NCBI GenBank assembly: GCA_002179805.1
Contig: NAVB01000414.1
Span: 1-64,000, forward strand
Length of the DNA stretch: 64,000 nucleotides
Origin: Acanthamoeba lenticulata
Lineage: Eukaryota; Discosea; Longamoebia; Acanthamoebidae
Reading direction: 5' to 3'
In this document: positions 1 to 10,701 of the stretch, piece by piece
Layout: each line of letters begins with the position of its first letter
How positions within the stretch are numbered: position 1 is the first letter of the stretch
Made by a program: the position numbers and the translations under genes
Notes under the pieces: generated by a model
Told to the model about the DNA's origin: nothing
Database searches by the model: none
What the model saw: only the letters and a program-made list of their open reading frames with translations

Positions 1-38
1 GGGGGGGATTATGTGTGACTGACGCCGAACAACCGCAG

Positions 39-600
39 GTGATCGACCTCACGCTGACCGGCGTCGAGGCGCCCAGCCAGCAATGGGCCAACAAGCGGCT
101 GACTGCCGTCAAGCTCGAGGTGCGCATTCAGTGCACCTGGCCGCCTGAAGCGAGCGCTTTGCTGATTCCCCCCCCCCCCAAAACCCGCTGTCTCGCAGAC
201 CCAGTGCAAGCAGGTCAAGGAGAAGCTTGGAGCAGCTCTGCTCGATTCGCCATCGCAGGCCAAGATTACCTCCGACTTTGCGTCATTCCCCTCGGCCCAG
301 CTCACCAAGGTACAGAGTTAAGGCCCCAATCACACGCTACCCCGCGCGGGGCGCCTGTACTCAGCCGTGTTGTGGTGTGCATCCTTGTTCGTGTCGCAGA
401 CGCTGGCTCAGGCGCAGCCCGTGGGCAAGCTGGCTCTCCCGCTGATGTCGGCGTCGCCCGCTGGCGAGCAGCAGCAGACCAAGGAAGTGCGAACGCAGAT
501 GCAGGACCTGCTGGGACGGCTCAGGCACGGCACGAGCAACCGAACACGCGTGGTCCTCAACTCGCGGCAGCTGCAGCACGTCCATTCGCTGGTCCTCTAG
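39..600 (+). CDS. 3' end of an unidentified multi-exon gene
   Basis: The window opens inside an intron; an acceptor (..ACCGCAG) at 36-38 starts an exon at 39. Three exons can be joined: 39-119, 199-309 and 400-600, with GT donors at 120 and 310 and AG acceptors at 198 and 399, ending in TAG at 598-600. The joined C-terminal ~130 residues read VIDLTLTGVEAPSQQ..., TQCKQVKEKLGAALL..., TLAQAQPVGKLALPL... and end HSLVL. They are amphipathic and helix-prone, with no recognisable motif. GC-rich third positions and clean splice signals support a real gene. I do not recognise the family; the N-terminal part that would identify it is outside the window. Confidence 0.6.
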
Positions 601-798
601 CCGATCCCTCCCACTCGAGTACTACCTTGAGAACAAAGAAAAACGTCTTCTTCTTGCGGCCGTGCGGGGGCGTAAATCGCTTGTGCAGATCATGTTTTTG
701 TACAATGGTACACCTACAAGGGGGGAAAGGATCCTCGAGAGAACGTCCTTGGATCAAGGAAGGAGGGGGGAGACGAAAAGAGCAGCTGTACAACTAAA

Positions 799-1209
799 CT
801 AAAGGAGGGGCATGAATTTCTTGACCTGTTCTGGCGGAATCTTGACGCTCACGAAGTAGAGCAACCAGTTGGTTTGTTTGATGAAGTGCCACTCGGAAGT
901 GTCGTTGGTGATGGAAATGAAGTTTTGGTTGCAGTTTGCCGTGCGGGCCTCGAGCGTCTTGCCATCGAAGACGGCGTCGGCGATCTTGTAGCGTATCGTC
1001 GTCGTGCCGACGTTGTTCTCGAGGAGGAAGGTAACCTTGAGCACGTCGTCTTTCGATTTCATGGGCAAGGGCGGGAGATCGGAGGTGTAAACAAAGACTT
1101 GGGGTGGTGTGTCTTGCGTCTTGCGCACCCGAATGTCAAAGAATGAATGCTCGCCCATTTCATTCAACTGCAGCACCCCGTTCCAGAAGAACGATCTGCG
1201 TGCCTCCAT
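799..1209 (-). CDS. unidentified 136-residue protein
   Basis: Single-exon reading frame from ATG at 1209 (MEARRSFFWNGV...) to TAG at 799-801. The frame stays open further upstream to about 1446, but that part is Arg/Ser-rich and less codon-biased, so I chose the ATG that begins the ordered-looking sequence; a spliced 5' exon is possible. The protein contains several beta-like hydrophobic stretches (SFFDIRVRK, PQVFVYTSDLP, VLKVTFLLEN, WLLYFVSVKIP), suggesting a compact beta-rich fold. No family is recognised. It is convergent with the preceding partial gene and divergent from NOC4. Confidence 0.5.
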   Translation of the reverse strand: MEARRSFFWNGVLQLNEMGEHSFFDIRVRKTQDTPPQVFVYTSDLPPLPMKSKDDVLKVTFLLENNVGTTTIRYKIADAVFDGKTLEARTANCNQNFISITNDTSEWHFIKQTNWLLYFVSVKIPPEQVKKFMPLL

Positions 1210-1627
1210 CTTCTCGCGCGGTTCTTCACGATGAGCAGCTCCCAAATCGACGGTTGAGGAAGCTCGCTGACGCGGACTGATCTGTCGTTGACTACGGAAA
1301 ACCATTAAAGAAAAAAACCTTCGAAGCTTTTTCCTCGACAAGAGAGCCAGCAGCCTCATCGCGGGCAGGGGAATTGGTGCAGAGCAGCGTCCACTCTCTG
1401 TGCCAACAATTGGGGTGGGTAGACTGCCCACATCAGTGGTCACCAAACTACAGCTGCTGCGGTTTGTTGGTTGGCAGGATGTGCTCTGACGAACGAACGG
1501 TCATGGCCCAAAAAATCAAACAGAGAAAATGGGAAATAAAAACAGGCGGGAGGAAGAAAGAAGGAAGGGCCGAAAACACGGACCGGGTTGGATTAATCGC
1601 AAGATTCCTGCGGAGGAGTAGGAGAAC
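1210..1627. promoter_or_regulatory. divergent intergenic region
   Basis: About 420 nt between the start of the small minus-strand gene and the NOC4 start codon. It holds no convincing exon; some frames are open but have poor codon character. It presumably contains both divergent promoters, and I see no clear TATA or initiator element that I could defend. Confidence 0.4.
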
Positions 1628-4600
1628 ATGGAAGGGAATACAAAGAACGTGAACCCTGCAGTCAAGGCCGAAACGGAGGCCAAGCAGAGCTCCGTGCAGG
1701 ATGAACGCACCATCCTCACCAACATGCACAAATTGGAGAAATCAGTTGTTGAAAAGGGGCAACTTGATGCGATTACTTCACTTCTCCAGACCTGCACAGT
1801 ATGTGTTATCATAATCTCTTCCATTTTTTGACACAAAATTGGTGTGACAGATGAAATTGTCACTTTGCGATTCATCTCCGTCGTTTTGGAACGCTCATTC
1901 TTCCCGTTGCTGCACAACAGGACGTCAACTCGACCTCAACGGTGACCTACAACACCGTGCGAGCGCTGCAGCGTGTCTTCACGCATCTGATAAGCAAGCA
2001 GGTGTTAGACTTGGGGGCTCGCAAGGAAGGTCCCAAGACGCTGGCCAAAGACGAACGCAAGACCGCCGCACGTGCCCACTTCAAGCGCTTTGTGAGTGTC
2101 CTTATCGGCCTCCTTGTTCACCGGCACGACCAAGTCAAGGTCTGTCTCTGCCACGCCACAGCACTTTGTTTTTTGTCCGATGCAGGCCGCTAACGCTTCT
2201 CCGTTTGGTGCCTTTTCCCCTTAGGCGACGGCGTTGAAGGTAGTGCTGGAGTTTTTGCAGAAGAAGACCACCATCCAGAACACAGCCAACTCGGAATACA
2301 CGTTCCCTTTTAAGCACTTTGCGCACATCATCGGTGCGTTGCTTGCCCATTCTCGCCCACCCTTGGCGTTTGGGGTTCGCGGGTTGAGGGCTCACGCGCG
2401 CATCTGCCACTGCCTCAGAGAACGTGCTTCGAGAGAGCAACGGCAACGAGACCGGTCTGTTTACCCTGTTTGTCACCAAGTTCTTGGCCAAGTACTATGA
2501 CATCCGCTACTACACCCTCAAGTCCCTCAAGTACGGCCGTCCTGTTGTCTTTACGGCGCTTTCTGGACAACGCTGATTGCCGGGCTGCTTCACGGCAAAC
2601 AGGGAGGCGTGCCAATTGAAGAAGGCTGCCCTCCGAGGCGCAAAGACTGGGCCTGCGGACGATGTGACCGCCATGTACCTCCTCCTGCAGAAGGTGAAGC
2701 TGCCCACGTCCGATAGCGAGATCACCTCCTTCTGGATCCCGGTCACTGAGGCCGCCGGTCAGCTGCCTGAGATCGCTCGCGTCACCAATAAGCAGAAGAA
2801 GAAGGCCAAGGTACCTTGCCAGGCTGCCCAAACATTGTTTTGTTTTGCTTTTTCTAATTGATGCATAATTTATAATTTATTTTCTGATTAATATGTTTAG
2901 AATAATGCGTTCCTGAGCGAGGAGCTCAAGCGGGAGAAGCACCGCGTCGCTGTCAAGCAGCGCGCCAAGAAGCGTCGCGGCAACTTGGCCGTCAAGTTTG
3001 TTACGGGCTACAAGACAGTCTTTGAGTCGTGCCTGCTCGCCTTCCTCTCACTCCCGCTGACCACTCCCATCTACAAGGTCTGCTTCTCTCCCTCTATGTC
3101 CTCTCTGCCCTGTTATTGCCGCCTCTTATGTTGGTGTCTGCACGTAAAAAAAATAGGATGTCCTGCGCCGGATGGATACCCACATCCTGCCGTGCATGAC
3201 GCAGCCCATCCGGCTGCTCGATTTCCTGAAGGACTCGTACGACGAAGGCGGCGTCATCTCGCTCTACGCTCTGCACGGTCTCTTCATCCTTATCACCAAG
3301 CACAACCTGTACCAGCCTCCCCGCGAGCTCTTGTTCATGTTGATTGTCCTGTTCACTGGTTCTGGGCTGACCGTCGCCCGTCTTCGTCATCGTCATCGAC
3401 AGGGACTATCCCGAGTTCTACAAGAAGCTGTACAGCTTGTTCCAGCCCAACATCTTCCACGTCAAGTACCGGGCCAAGTTCTTCAAGCTTGTCAACGTGT
3501 TCCTCAAGTCCTCGTACGTGACCGACTCGCGCCTGGATGAGTGAGACCACACTTCCAACCAACTCACTCCCGCGCACGCTGAAAACGCGCACAGGCATCT
3601 GCCGGCCTACCTGGTCGCGGCCTTTGTGAAGCGACTGGCGCGGATGGCCCTGCACGCGCCTCCGTCGGGCGCCCTCTTTGTGATCGCCTTCGCCTACAAC
3701 ATGCTCAAGAGGCATCAGCAGCTCCAGATCATGATCCATCACGGTGACCCCACGGCCCACAGCGGCAACCTCCTGCCCGACGACCCCAGGAAACGTATGT
3801 CTTCTTCGCTGATCTTTCTTCTTGTCTCGCCGAGACTGACCTTTTTTATTTTTTATTTTGTATTTTTTATTCTGTTTCTTCTTGGGCCAGCGACGGGAGC
3901 GGGAAAGCAGCAAGCGGGCCCCGTCCTGCTTCTGGGCTCAGACGCAGAGGCCGCGCTCAACGGCGACGACTCGGCTGTGCTCATGCTGAACGGTGACGAC
4001 GCCGAGGGCAAGAAGCGCAAGCGAGAAAACGACAACGACGATGGCGAGGCCACCGAAGGGGCTGCGGCGGCGCCCGAGGAGAAGAGCGAGGCCAACGGCG
4101 AGGCCACACAGGGCGAGGGGCAGGTGAAGAAGAGGCGAAGGAGGCGACGAGGCGGAGCCCAACAGCAGCAGAAGGAGGAGCAGGAGCAGAAGAATGGAGA
4201 GCTCGAAGAAGCCTCCGAGGTCAAGGATGACGACGCTGCTGCAGCGCCGGCGGAGAAGGAGGAAGAGGAGGAGAAGAAGGCTGCTGTGCCGGCGCCCGCG
4301 AACAAGGGGCCTATCGAGGAGGACGAGGCCGCGCTGGGGCGGTATCTGCACGCTGGCTCGGCTGGCAGCGATCCGTTCGTGTTTGAGGAGCTCGACCCGC
4401 AAAAGTGCCACGCCATCAAGAGCTCCCTGTGGGAACTCAAGGCCCTGCAGCACCACTACGTGCCGCAGGTGAGCAAGCTGGCCAAGATCTTTGATGATCC
4501 GCTCGTGAAGCAGCCGTTCGAGCTCGAGGACTTCCTCGACCTCTCCTATCTCTCGGTACCCCTTTCCCCCTTCTCGTTCCGCTCCCTCTCCTTTCATCTG

Positions 4601-4776
4601 GTGGTCCTGTTCGAGCTTGCGGCCTCACCAAGCGCTTTGCTTTCTATCCCACGCCGTAGTTGTTTGAGGCTCATGTGAAGAAGAAGACAAAGTCGACGGC
4701 GGCCTTGGCCTACCAGCCTCAGGAGACACTCTTTTCCCCGTCAGACTCCTTCCAGTCGGACTGGGCCCTGGAGTGA
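1628..4776 (+). CDS. NOC4: NOC4/UTP19-like nucleolar complex protein
   Basis: Nucleolar factor for 40S subunit maturation (NOC4-NOP14 complex). It starts at ATG 1628 (MEGNTKNVNPAV) and ends at TGA 4774-4776. About ten exons join cleanly. HEAT-like N-terminal exons (LQRVFTHLISKQVL, ALKVVLEFLQKK, PFKHFAHIIENVL) lead into the CBF domain: NLAVKFVTGYKTVFE, LRRMDTHILPCMTQP, HNL|DYPEFYKKLYSLF (intron about 3309-3402) and VFLKSSYVTDSRLDEHLPAYL. The C-terminus FELEDFLDLSYLSLFEAHVK is typical of NOC4. An Ala/Glu/Lys/Arg-rich insert of about 140 residues (about 3890-4320, including KKRRRRRRGG) sits between the CBF core and the C-terminal piece and is unusual in length. The family assignment is firm; some exon edges are approximate. 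Confidence 0.9.
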
Positions 4777-4948
4777 TCCACGCCTGTGATGCGCCCCATT
4801 ACTGTTGAAGAGATTAATGTGGTGATTCCTGCTTGTGTTCCTTCTTCTTGCTGCTGGGGTGGTGAGGTCAGCCAAATGCTTGGCATTCCGCCCGCTGCGC
4901 ACGAACCTGTCGTCGTGGAGTGTGGTCGGAGCAAGCACAGCGAAGCAG

Positions 4949-7900
4949 ATGGGGAACCAGCTGGAGCGAGAGCACGACGTTGGGCCCGTAGTGGCGACGG
5001 GTGGGCCTGAGGGGATATGGTTCGCCCTGCCACCGGGCCGCCAGCGATTAGGTTGTGCATCCTCCTCATCGCTCTCGCGATTTCTTGGGGGGGGGACATG
5101 CAGGAAGATCTACACAGCAAAGAAGAAGGAAACTGGCGAGCCTATGTCCATTTGGGTATGCAGCTGGTTTGCTATGCAGGAATGAGGTGCCGGAGAGCTG
5201 ACCTCAAGGGCACTACACCCCAGGTTTTTGAAAAGAAGCAGCTCGAGAAGCACCCTCGTGACGTGCAAGAAGCTGTACTGGCGATGCTGCGAGCAGACGT
5301 ACCTACGCCATTCTTCTCCTTCCCAGATTGCATGTGCGCAGCACCCACACCCTAGCCACTGCACACACGCGCGCAGGTGACCAACCTCAGTCGCCTCGTT
5401 CATCCCAACGGTACACCATCGTGGCGCCTCCGCTGTTCCTCGCTGTGCTCTGCCGGGTGAGGCCGAGGCAGAATGCTTGACCTGACTTTGCACCTGTCCC
5501 TCCCCCCAAACAGTGGTGCGAGTGCTGCAGCCTCTCATGGAGACCAGGGCGTTGCTCGTCGCGCAGACCGAGCCCATCTTTGCCTCCCTGGCCAATGGTT
5601 CGTGCCCCCCTTCCCTCAATTTCTCCCTCGTCTTTCACTCGTCAGCTATGCCTGCGCACTCAACACTGCCCACCAGTGCTGCGGGACTTCACGGGCTTGC
5701 CCAAGGTGCCAGCGGCCCTGGAGAACTTTGAGCTCGACCCCCTCGAGGTAGCCTTCTTCTCTCTCTCTCTCCCGCAGAAGCGGGCATGGCACCTGGCGGC
5801 TCCACCATGTGCCCTGACGCAATCGTGTGGACCAGGCCAAGCTGGGCCTCCTGGAACTGGCCGAGGGACTGGCTTTCCTGCATGGCCACGCGCGCATCGT
5901 GCACCGCAACGTGTGCCCAGAAAGCATCTTCCTCACGCAAAAGGTCTTTCTCTGTCCATCTTCTCTCTCCTGCCCTCTCCGGTGCTCCTCTGCGCTGACG
6001 CTCGACCTCGTCCAACCAATGGTTGACGATGCTCATGGCGCTCCAAAGGGCATGTGGAAGCTGGCCGGGTTCCACTTTGGGTTGTTCCTGTCGGCCCGCC
6101 AGGCCGGTGACCCGCTCCGGCTCGACTACCGCGAGTTTGACTACAAGCCGCCATTCCGCGTGTCGCCCAACCTGGACTACATGGGCACGCCGCTTTCTAT
6201 TATTATTCTTCTTCTTCTTCCAACAGCCGTCTTTGCCTCGTTGGCTCACTGGAGGCCCCGCGCAGCCCCGGAGGCGGTCCACGGCCACTGGGACCCGGCC
6301 ACCGACGTGTGGAGCCTGGCCATGGTGGCCTGGCAGCTGCACACCCGCCGGCCGCCCCCCTCCACCCGCAACAACCTCCTCACCCACCGCGTACGCCCTC
6401 TCACCTCCAAAGAAAGCTTCGTGCACGATGGCGCCTGACGTGTGCGGGCGGTGCGATCAGGCCGTCGTTGAGCGCCTGCGGACCATGGACTGGAGCCAGT
6501 TCCCGGACTCGCTGCGGGGTGCCTCCTCTCTCCTCCTCTCTCCCTCTCTCTCCCTATGTCTTGATCATGCGTGCGTGGGGCTGGGCTCACCCCTCAGTCC
6601 GTGTGTGTGTTTGGGACGTGTAGACCCTCTGCGGCAGATGCTCTCCGAACAGCCACACCAACGGCCCGGTACCTCTTCCGAAGAAGAAGAAGAAGAAGAA
6701 GAAGAAATGGAAAAGTGATTCCGGGCCCTCTCACGCGCAGACGTGGCCACGCCTGCATTTTTCCGTGAATCCGTGTGGTGGTGGTGGTGTGGGGGGACGC
6801 AGAGGTGCGCACGTTCCTGGAGAGCGCCTACTTCAAGGATACGCTGCTCCTGGCGCTGGTCTTTCTCAACGACCTCATCACCAAGGTAAATGCCCCCTTT
6901 GACCGCCGTCGCCGTCGCTCCGAGTGTGACCTCAACCGAGATGTGACGCATGCAGGACCAAGCGAGCAAGCTCAAGTTCTTCAAGGGCCTGGCCTCGGTC
7001 CTGCCCCGCTTCTCGCCGCGCCTGATCAAGGACAAGATCATCGCCTCGCTGTTGGGCGAACTGGTACCGCCTGGCCTATGGACGCACTGGCTTGTCGACG
7101 CCGCGGCTGACGCTGACGCAAACACCTGTTGCCATTGTCGTTATTTCGGGGCGCTAGGCCCGGAGCGAAGGGGAGCTGCAGGCGCTGGTGCTGCAGAGCG
7201 TGCTGGCCTCTTCGCGCACCTGTCTGACGGCGTCCGAGTTCTCGCGGATCGTCCTCCCGGCCCTCCTCCCGCTCATCACCCCCGAGGCCCCGCTCCCCTG
7301 TGCGCCTCTCCTGCTCCTCTTCTCCTTTGTTTATTGGTTTACTTTATGTTTTGTTGTTTTGTTGTTTTTGGTTTTTCTCAAAGCCGGCGACGTGTGGCAC
7401 AGGCGTGCTCCTATTGCTGGGCGAGCTCGAGACGCTGGCCAAGCTGGCGCCACCTGGCGACGCCACCCAATGTACGATGCCTTTGAGGGTTCGAGCACGC
7501 TCGTTCTTGGGCTCAACGATCAATCATCTCTGCAGATTTGGTGCCGCTGGTCATCCGTGCGCTGGAGGCGCCCAACCCAAAGCTCAACGAGGAGGCCCTC
7601 AAGCAGCTGCCCAAGGTCCTCTCTCCCTCTCTCCCTCCCTCGTCACCCCACCGCTTCACTCCCGCGGCTCACCACGGCCGGAACGCAGGCAATGCGCGTT
7701 TTCGAAGTCGCGGCGGTGCGCGACCTTCTTGTGCCGCGCCTGGAGCACCTCATGGCGCACACCCGGTTGGAGCCCATCCGCGCGCGCATTCTCATCACCC
7801 TCAAAGGTCCGCTCCCTGACCCGCTGCCCTCCTCTGGACCACGCCTCGCGCTGACTGCAATTTGGGGGTTGGAGGACGATGTAGACGTGGTCGAGATTGT

Positions 7901-9089
7901 GGACAAGTCGACCGTCGCCGAGCGCGTGTTGGGGATGGTCGACACCTGCCTTGCCATCGACCGCTCTGCGCCAACGCTCGTGCGTCCACTTCTGTCCCCC
8001 CCCCTCTGACTTGCGCGGGAGCCCGGCTCTGACATGGGGGGTGGAGAACAGATGCGCTGCCTCGTCGTGTACGACCTGATCGCGGAGAAGGTGGGAATCG
8101 AGATCACGGCAGCCCGCATTCTGCCCTTTGTCTCGCCGCTCCTCCTCGAGCCGCAGCTCGGCGCCAAAGAAGTGCGCCCACAGGCCACCGCTCCTTCTCT
8201 ACTCGCCGAGACCGGCCTCCTCAGTCGTCGTGCGGGCGCGGGTGGGGCTGTGCTGCCGCTGCTGGGTGCAGGTGGGGTTCGTGGCGGAGCGGATCAAGGG
8301 CATGGTGGACCGCGTCGCCGAGGTGCGGCTCAAGCGCATCACCGCAGCAACCGAGCAGCAACAGGCGGCCCAGCCCAACGGGGCCCTCAATGCCGAAGCC
8401 GACTTTGAGGCCGTCGTCGCGTCGGAGAGCGTCAAGAAAGCCGCTGACCGTGCTCGTTCCCACGGCCCTCCGCCTGTACACGCCTCTTCGCCGTCGATGC
8501 CCGCCGGCGCGCCGTCCAACTATGACGGCGCTGCGTCGCTGGGAGGGCCCTTTGCTTCGCTCTCCCTGCATGGCGGGCCCTTCCCCTCGTCCCACACTGC
8601 TACTGCTGCCCCGAGCGCCCTGCCCGCGCTGACGCAGCCATCGGCGCCACAAGTTTCTGCACCTGTGACAGGTCCTTTGGCGGCGGGCACGCTCACGCTC
8701 CCCATGGGGCAACCGCACCCGCAGCCGCCAGCTGCTGCAGGCTCGCGCTCGGTGAGGTCTGGATCCGTCGGCTTCCCCATGCCACCGCGCGCCAGCCATC
8801 CGGCCACCCTGGCGCCTTCGCTGGCCGCCCCGTTGACGCCGGGGCTCGGCTCCACCACCATCTCGCAACCTCTCCAACCTCTGGTATGTACATACATACC
8901 TGCCGCTCAAGTTCCTTAGCGCCGAAGAGGAGCAGCTCACTGGTATGCATGTAACAGTCAGCTCAGCCATACCAGCAGCCGCTCCAACCTCTGCGAGGAG
9001 CGCCGCAGACGGGCCAGTTCCTCGGCGCGCCGCCACCAGGCGCATCAGGCGTGCGGCCACCACTGGACAACTCGACGTCGCTCCTCTAA
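4949..9089 (+). CDS. SCYL2: SCYL2-like (SCY1 family) pseudokinase
   Basis: SCY1-family pseudokinase; in animals SCYL2/CVAK104 works with clathrin on endosome/TGN traffic. It starts at ATG 4949 (MGNQLEREHDVGPVV) and the first intron (5020-5103) rebuilds PEGIWKIYTAKKK. Next come VFEKKQLEKHPRDVQ and VRVLQPLMETRALLVAQTEP. The kinase motifs are degenerate: the catalytic loop reads VHRNVCPESI (HRN instead of HRD) and the DFG position reads AGFHFG, while DYMAPEAVHGHWDPATDVWS keeps the APE/DVWS landmarks. HEAT repeats follow (about 6800-8400), then a Pro/Ala/Gln-rich tail ending in STSLL. The APE motif is rebuilt only if the intron 6185-6265 uses a GC donor (GCACGC..GCAG). This gene shares the window with clathrin heavy chain. 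Confidence 0.88.
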
Positions 9090-9181
9090 GAGAAGAGCTC
9101 GCGTGCAGCGCGCACGTCGCTCTACCAGGAGCCGAGAGACAAATAATACAAACAAAAAGGTTTTTGTTGCTCGGTTCAACG

Positions 9182-10564
9182 TCAACCGGTCGTGATGTTT
9201 TGCAGGGCGGGAGGCTTGACGTCGAGCGGCGCTGGTGGATTCTTCTCCTCCCACTTGGTGCCGATCTTGTTGAGGATCGACGAGATTTCGTCGTCGCTCA
9301 TCTTGTTCCACACTATGTACAGGTCCAACAACGTCTCCACCACCGCCCACACCTGTCATGGACGCGTGTGTGTGTGTGTGTAAGCGCCTCCATAGTCCAA
9401 AGACCGGCAGACAAGAGGCCGGTCGCGTGTGACGTACATCCTTCATGTCGACGTTGAGGGTGGCCAGCCATGGTCGGAGGTTCACGCCGTCCTTGTGCGC
9501 GACCATGACCATGGCGGCCAGCACCACGATGTGCGGCGGATACATCAGCATCACGTCCGTCCGGTAGGAGTCGTTCACCAGATACCTGACATGCCATCCC
9601 CCCAACCACGCCAGCATGAGCACGCGACGCACGCATGCACGGGGGCGGTCGGTCCGACGGGCATACCAGGCGTTCTCGAGGAAGGATGGGCCTAACCCGG
9701 CGTCGCTGGTGTATTGCGTGAGAGCCCGGTACGGGTGGTACACGATCTGGTGATGGCATGTGGATGAGTACGCTACTCATGTGGGGTCGGTGGACCGGAA
9801 AGGATTACGATGGGAGACAACACGGACGAACCATTTTGAAGTTCATCTCCTCCATGATAAAGTACTCGCTCTCGAGGATCTCGCTCATCGAGTACGGCCA
9901 GTTGTTCTTCACTGCACTCCCGCTGCGCGTGAGGAGAAGTCGACAGGACAAGCAGCAAACATAGGGGGCAGGGAGGAACTGATTTCGCTGGCCTGGGAGG
10001 CGAATTGCTTGGCGTGGGTCATGCACTCTTCGATCTTGGAGGCCAGGTACAGGCACCCAGGCGCGAACAGCCGTGGGTCGTACTCCACAAAGCTGTTCCT
10101 GCACGCGGCGAGCTTGGTGAGCAGCAGGTTGAGGAGGGAGCGCATCGTCACACGAGCCAAGTGGCCTGCGTGTGCCACCGGGGGGTGGGGGGGGTGGCAG
10201 GAGCAGGGCCGTACGTGAGATACAGACGGCGAAAGTAAATGCTGGCGGTCGCCACCACACGCTGGCGGAGGTGCAACTTCTTTCCCATGTGCTGGATGAC
10301 TGCATGCGGCCCAGTCAGGCTTAGGGGGCACTGTGGAAAGAGGGAAGTGCAGCACCATCACAAAAGTAGATCTTGGCTTTGGTCACTTCGTCATGGGAGA
10401 GGTAGCTCCGATCGTTGGGGTTGCAGTTCAAGATTTTGTCCTTCCCCACGAGCCATGTGCTTTATCCCCACGAATGAGTACAAGGCCACCCAGGAACTCC
10501 CCTCCTTGCCCTTCCATGTGGGGTGGACGCACTCATGAGACGAGCTCCAAAAGCTGGCCGCCAT
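9182..10564 (-). CDS. CCNC: cyclin C (Mediator kinase module)
   Basis: Partner of CDK8 in the Mediator kinase module; nuclear. ATG at 10564 opens MAASFWSSSH, the family N-terminus. Further exons give DEVTKAKIYFCD, VIQHMGKKLHLRQRVVATAS (first cyclin box), NSFVEYDPRLFAPGCLYLAS and KIEECMTHAKQFA, then ILESEYFIMEEMNFKM|IVYHPYRALTQYT, YLVNDSYRTDVMLMYPPHIV (second cyclin box) and WAVVETLLDLYIVWNKMSDD, ending NITTG at TGA 9182-9184. The final exon is in a frame that a simple ORF scan would miss. About six exons. Convergent with SCYL2 (gap about 90 nt) and followed upstream by the DHHC gene on the same strand. Confidence 0.9.
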
Positions 10565-10701
10565 CCAGGAGCAATCTTCGTTTTTTGTTTTTGTTTTGTT
10601 TTTGTTTATTTTAAAATTAAATTTAAAGCTTTTTCTTTTTGTTGTTTTGTACAAGAAGACCCCTCGTGGTGGTGAGGAGCAGGCGGTTGTGAGGCTCACC
10701 C

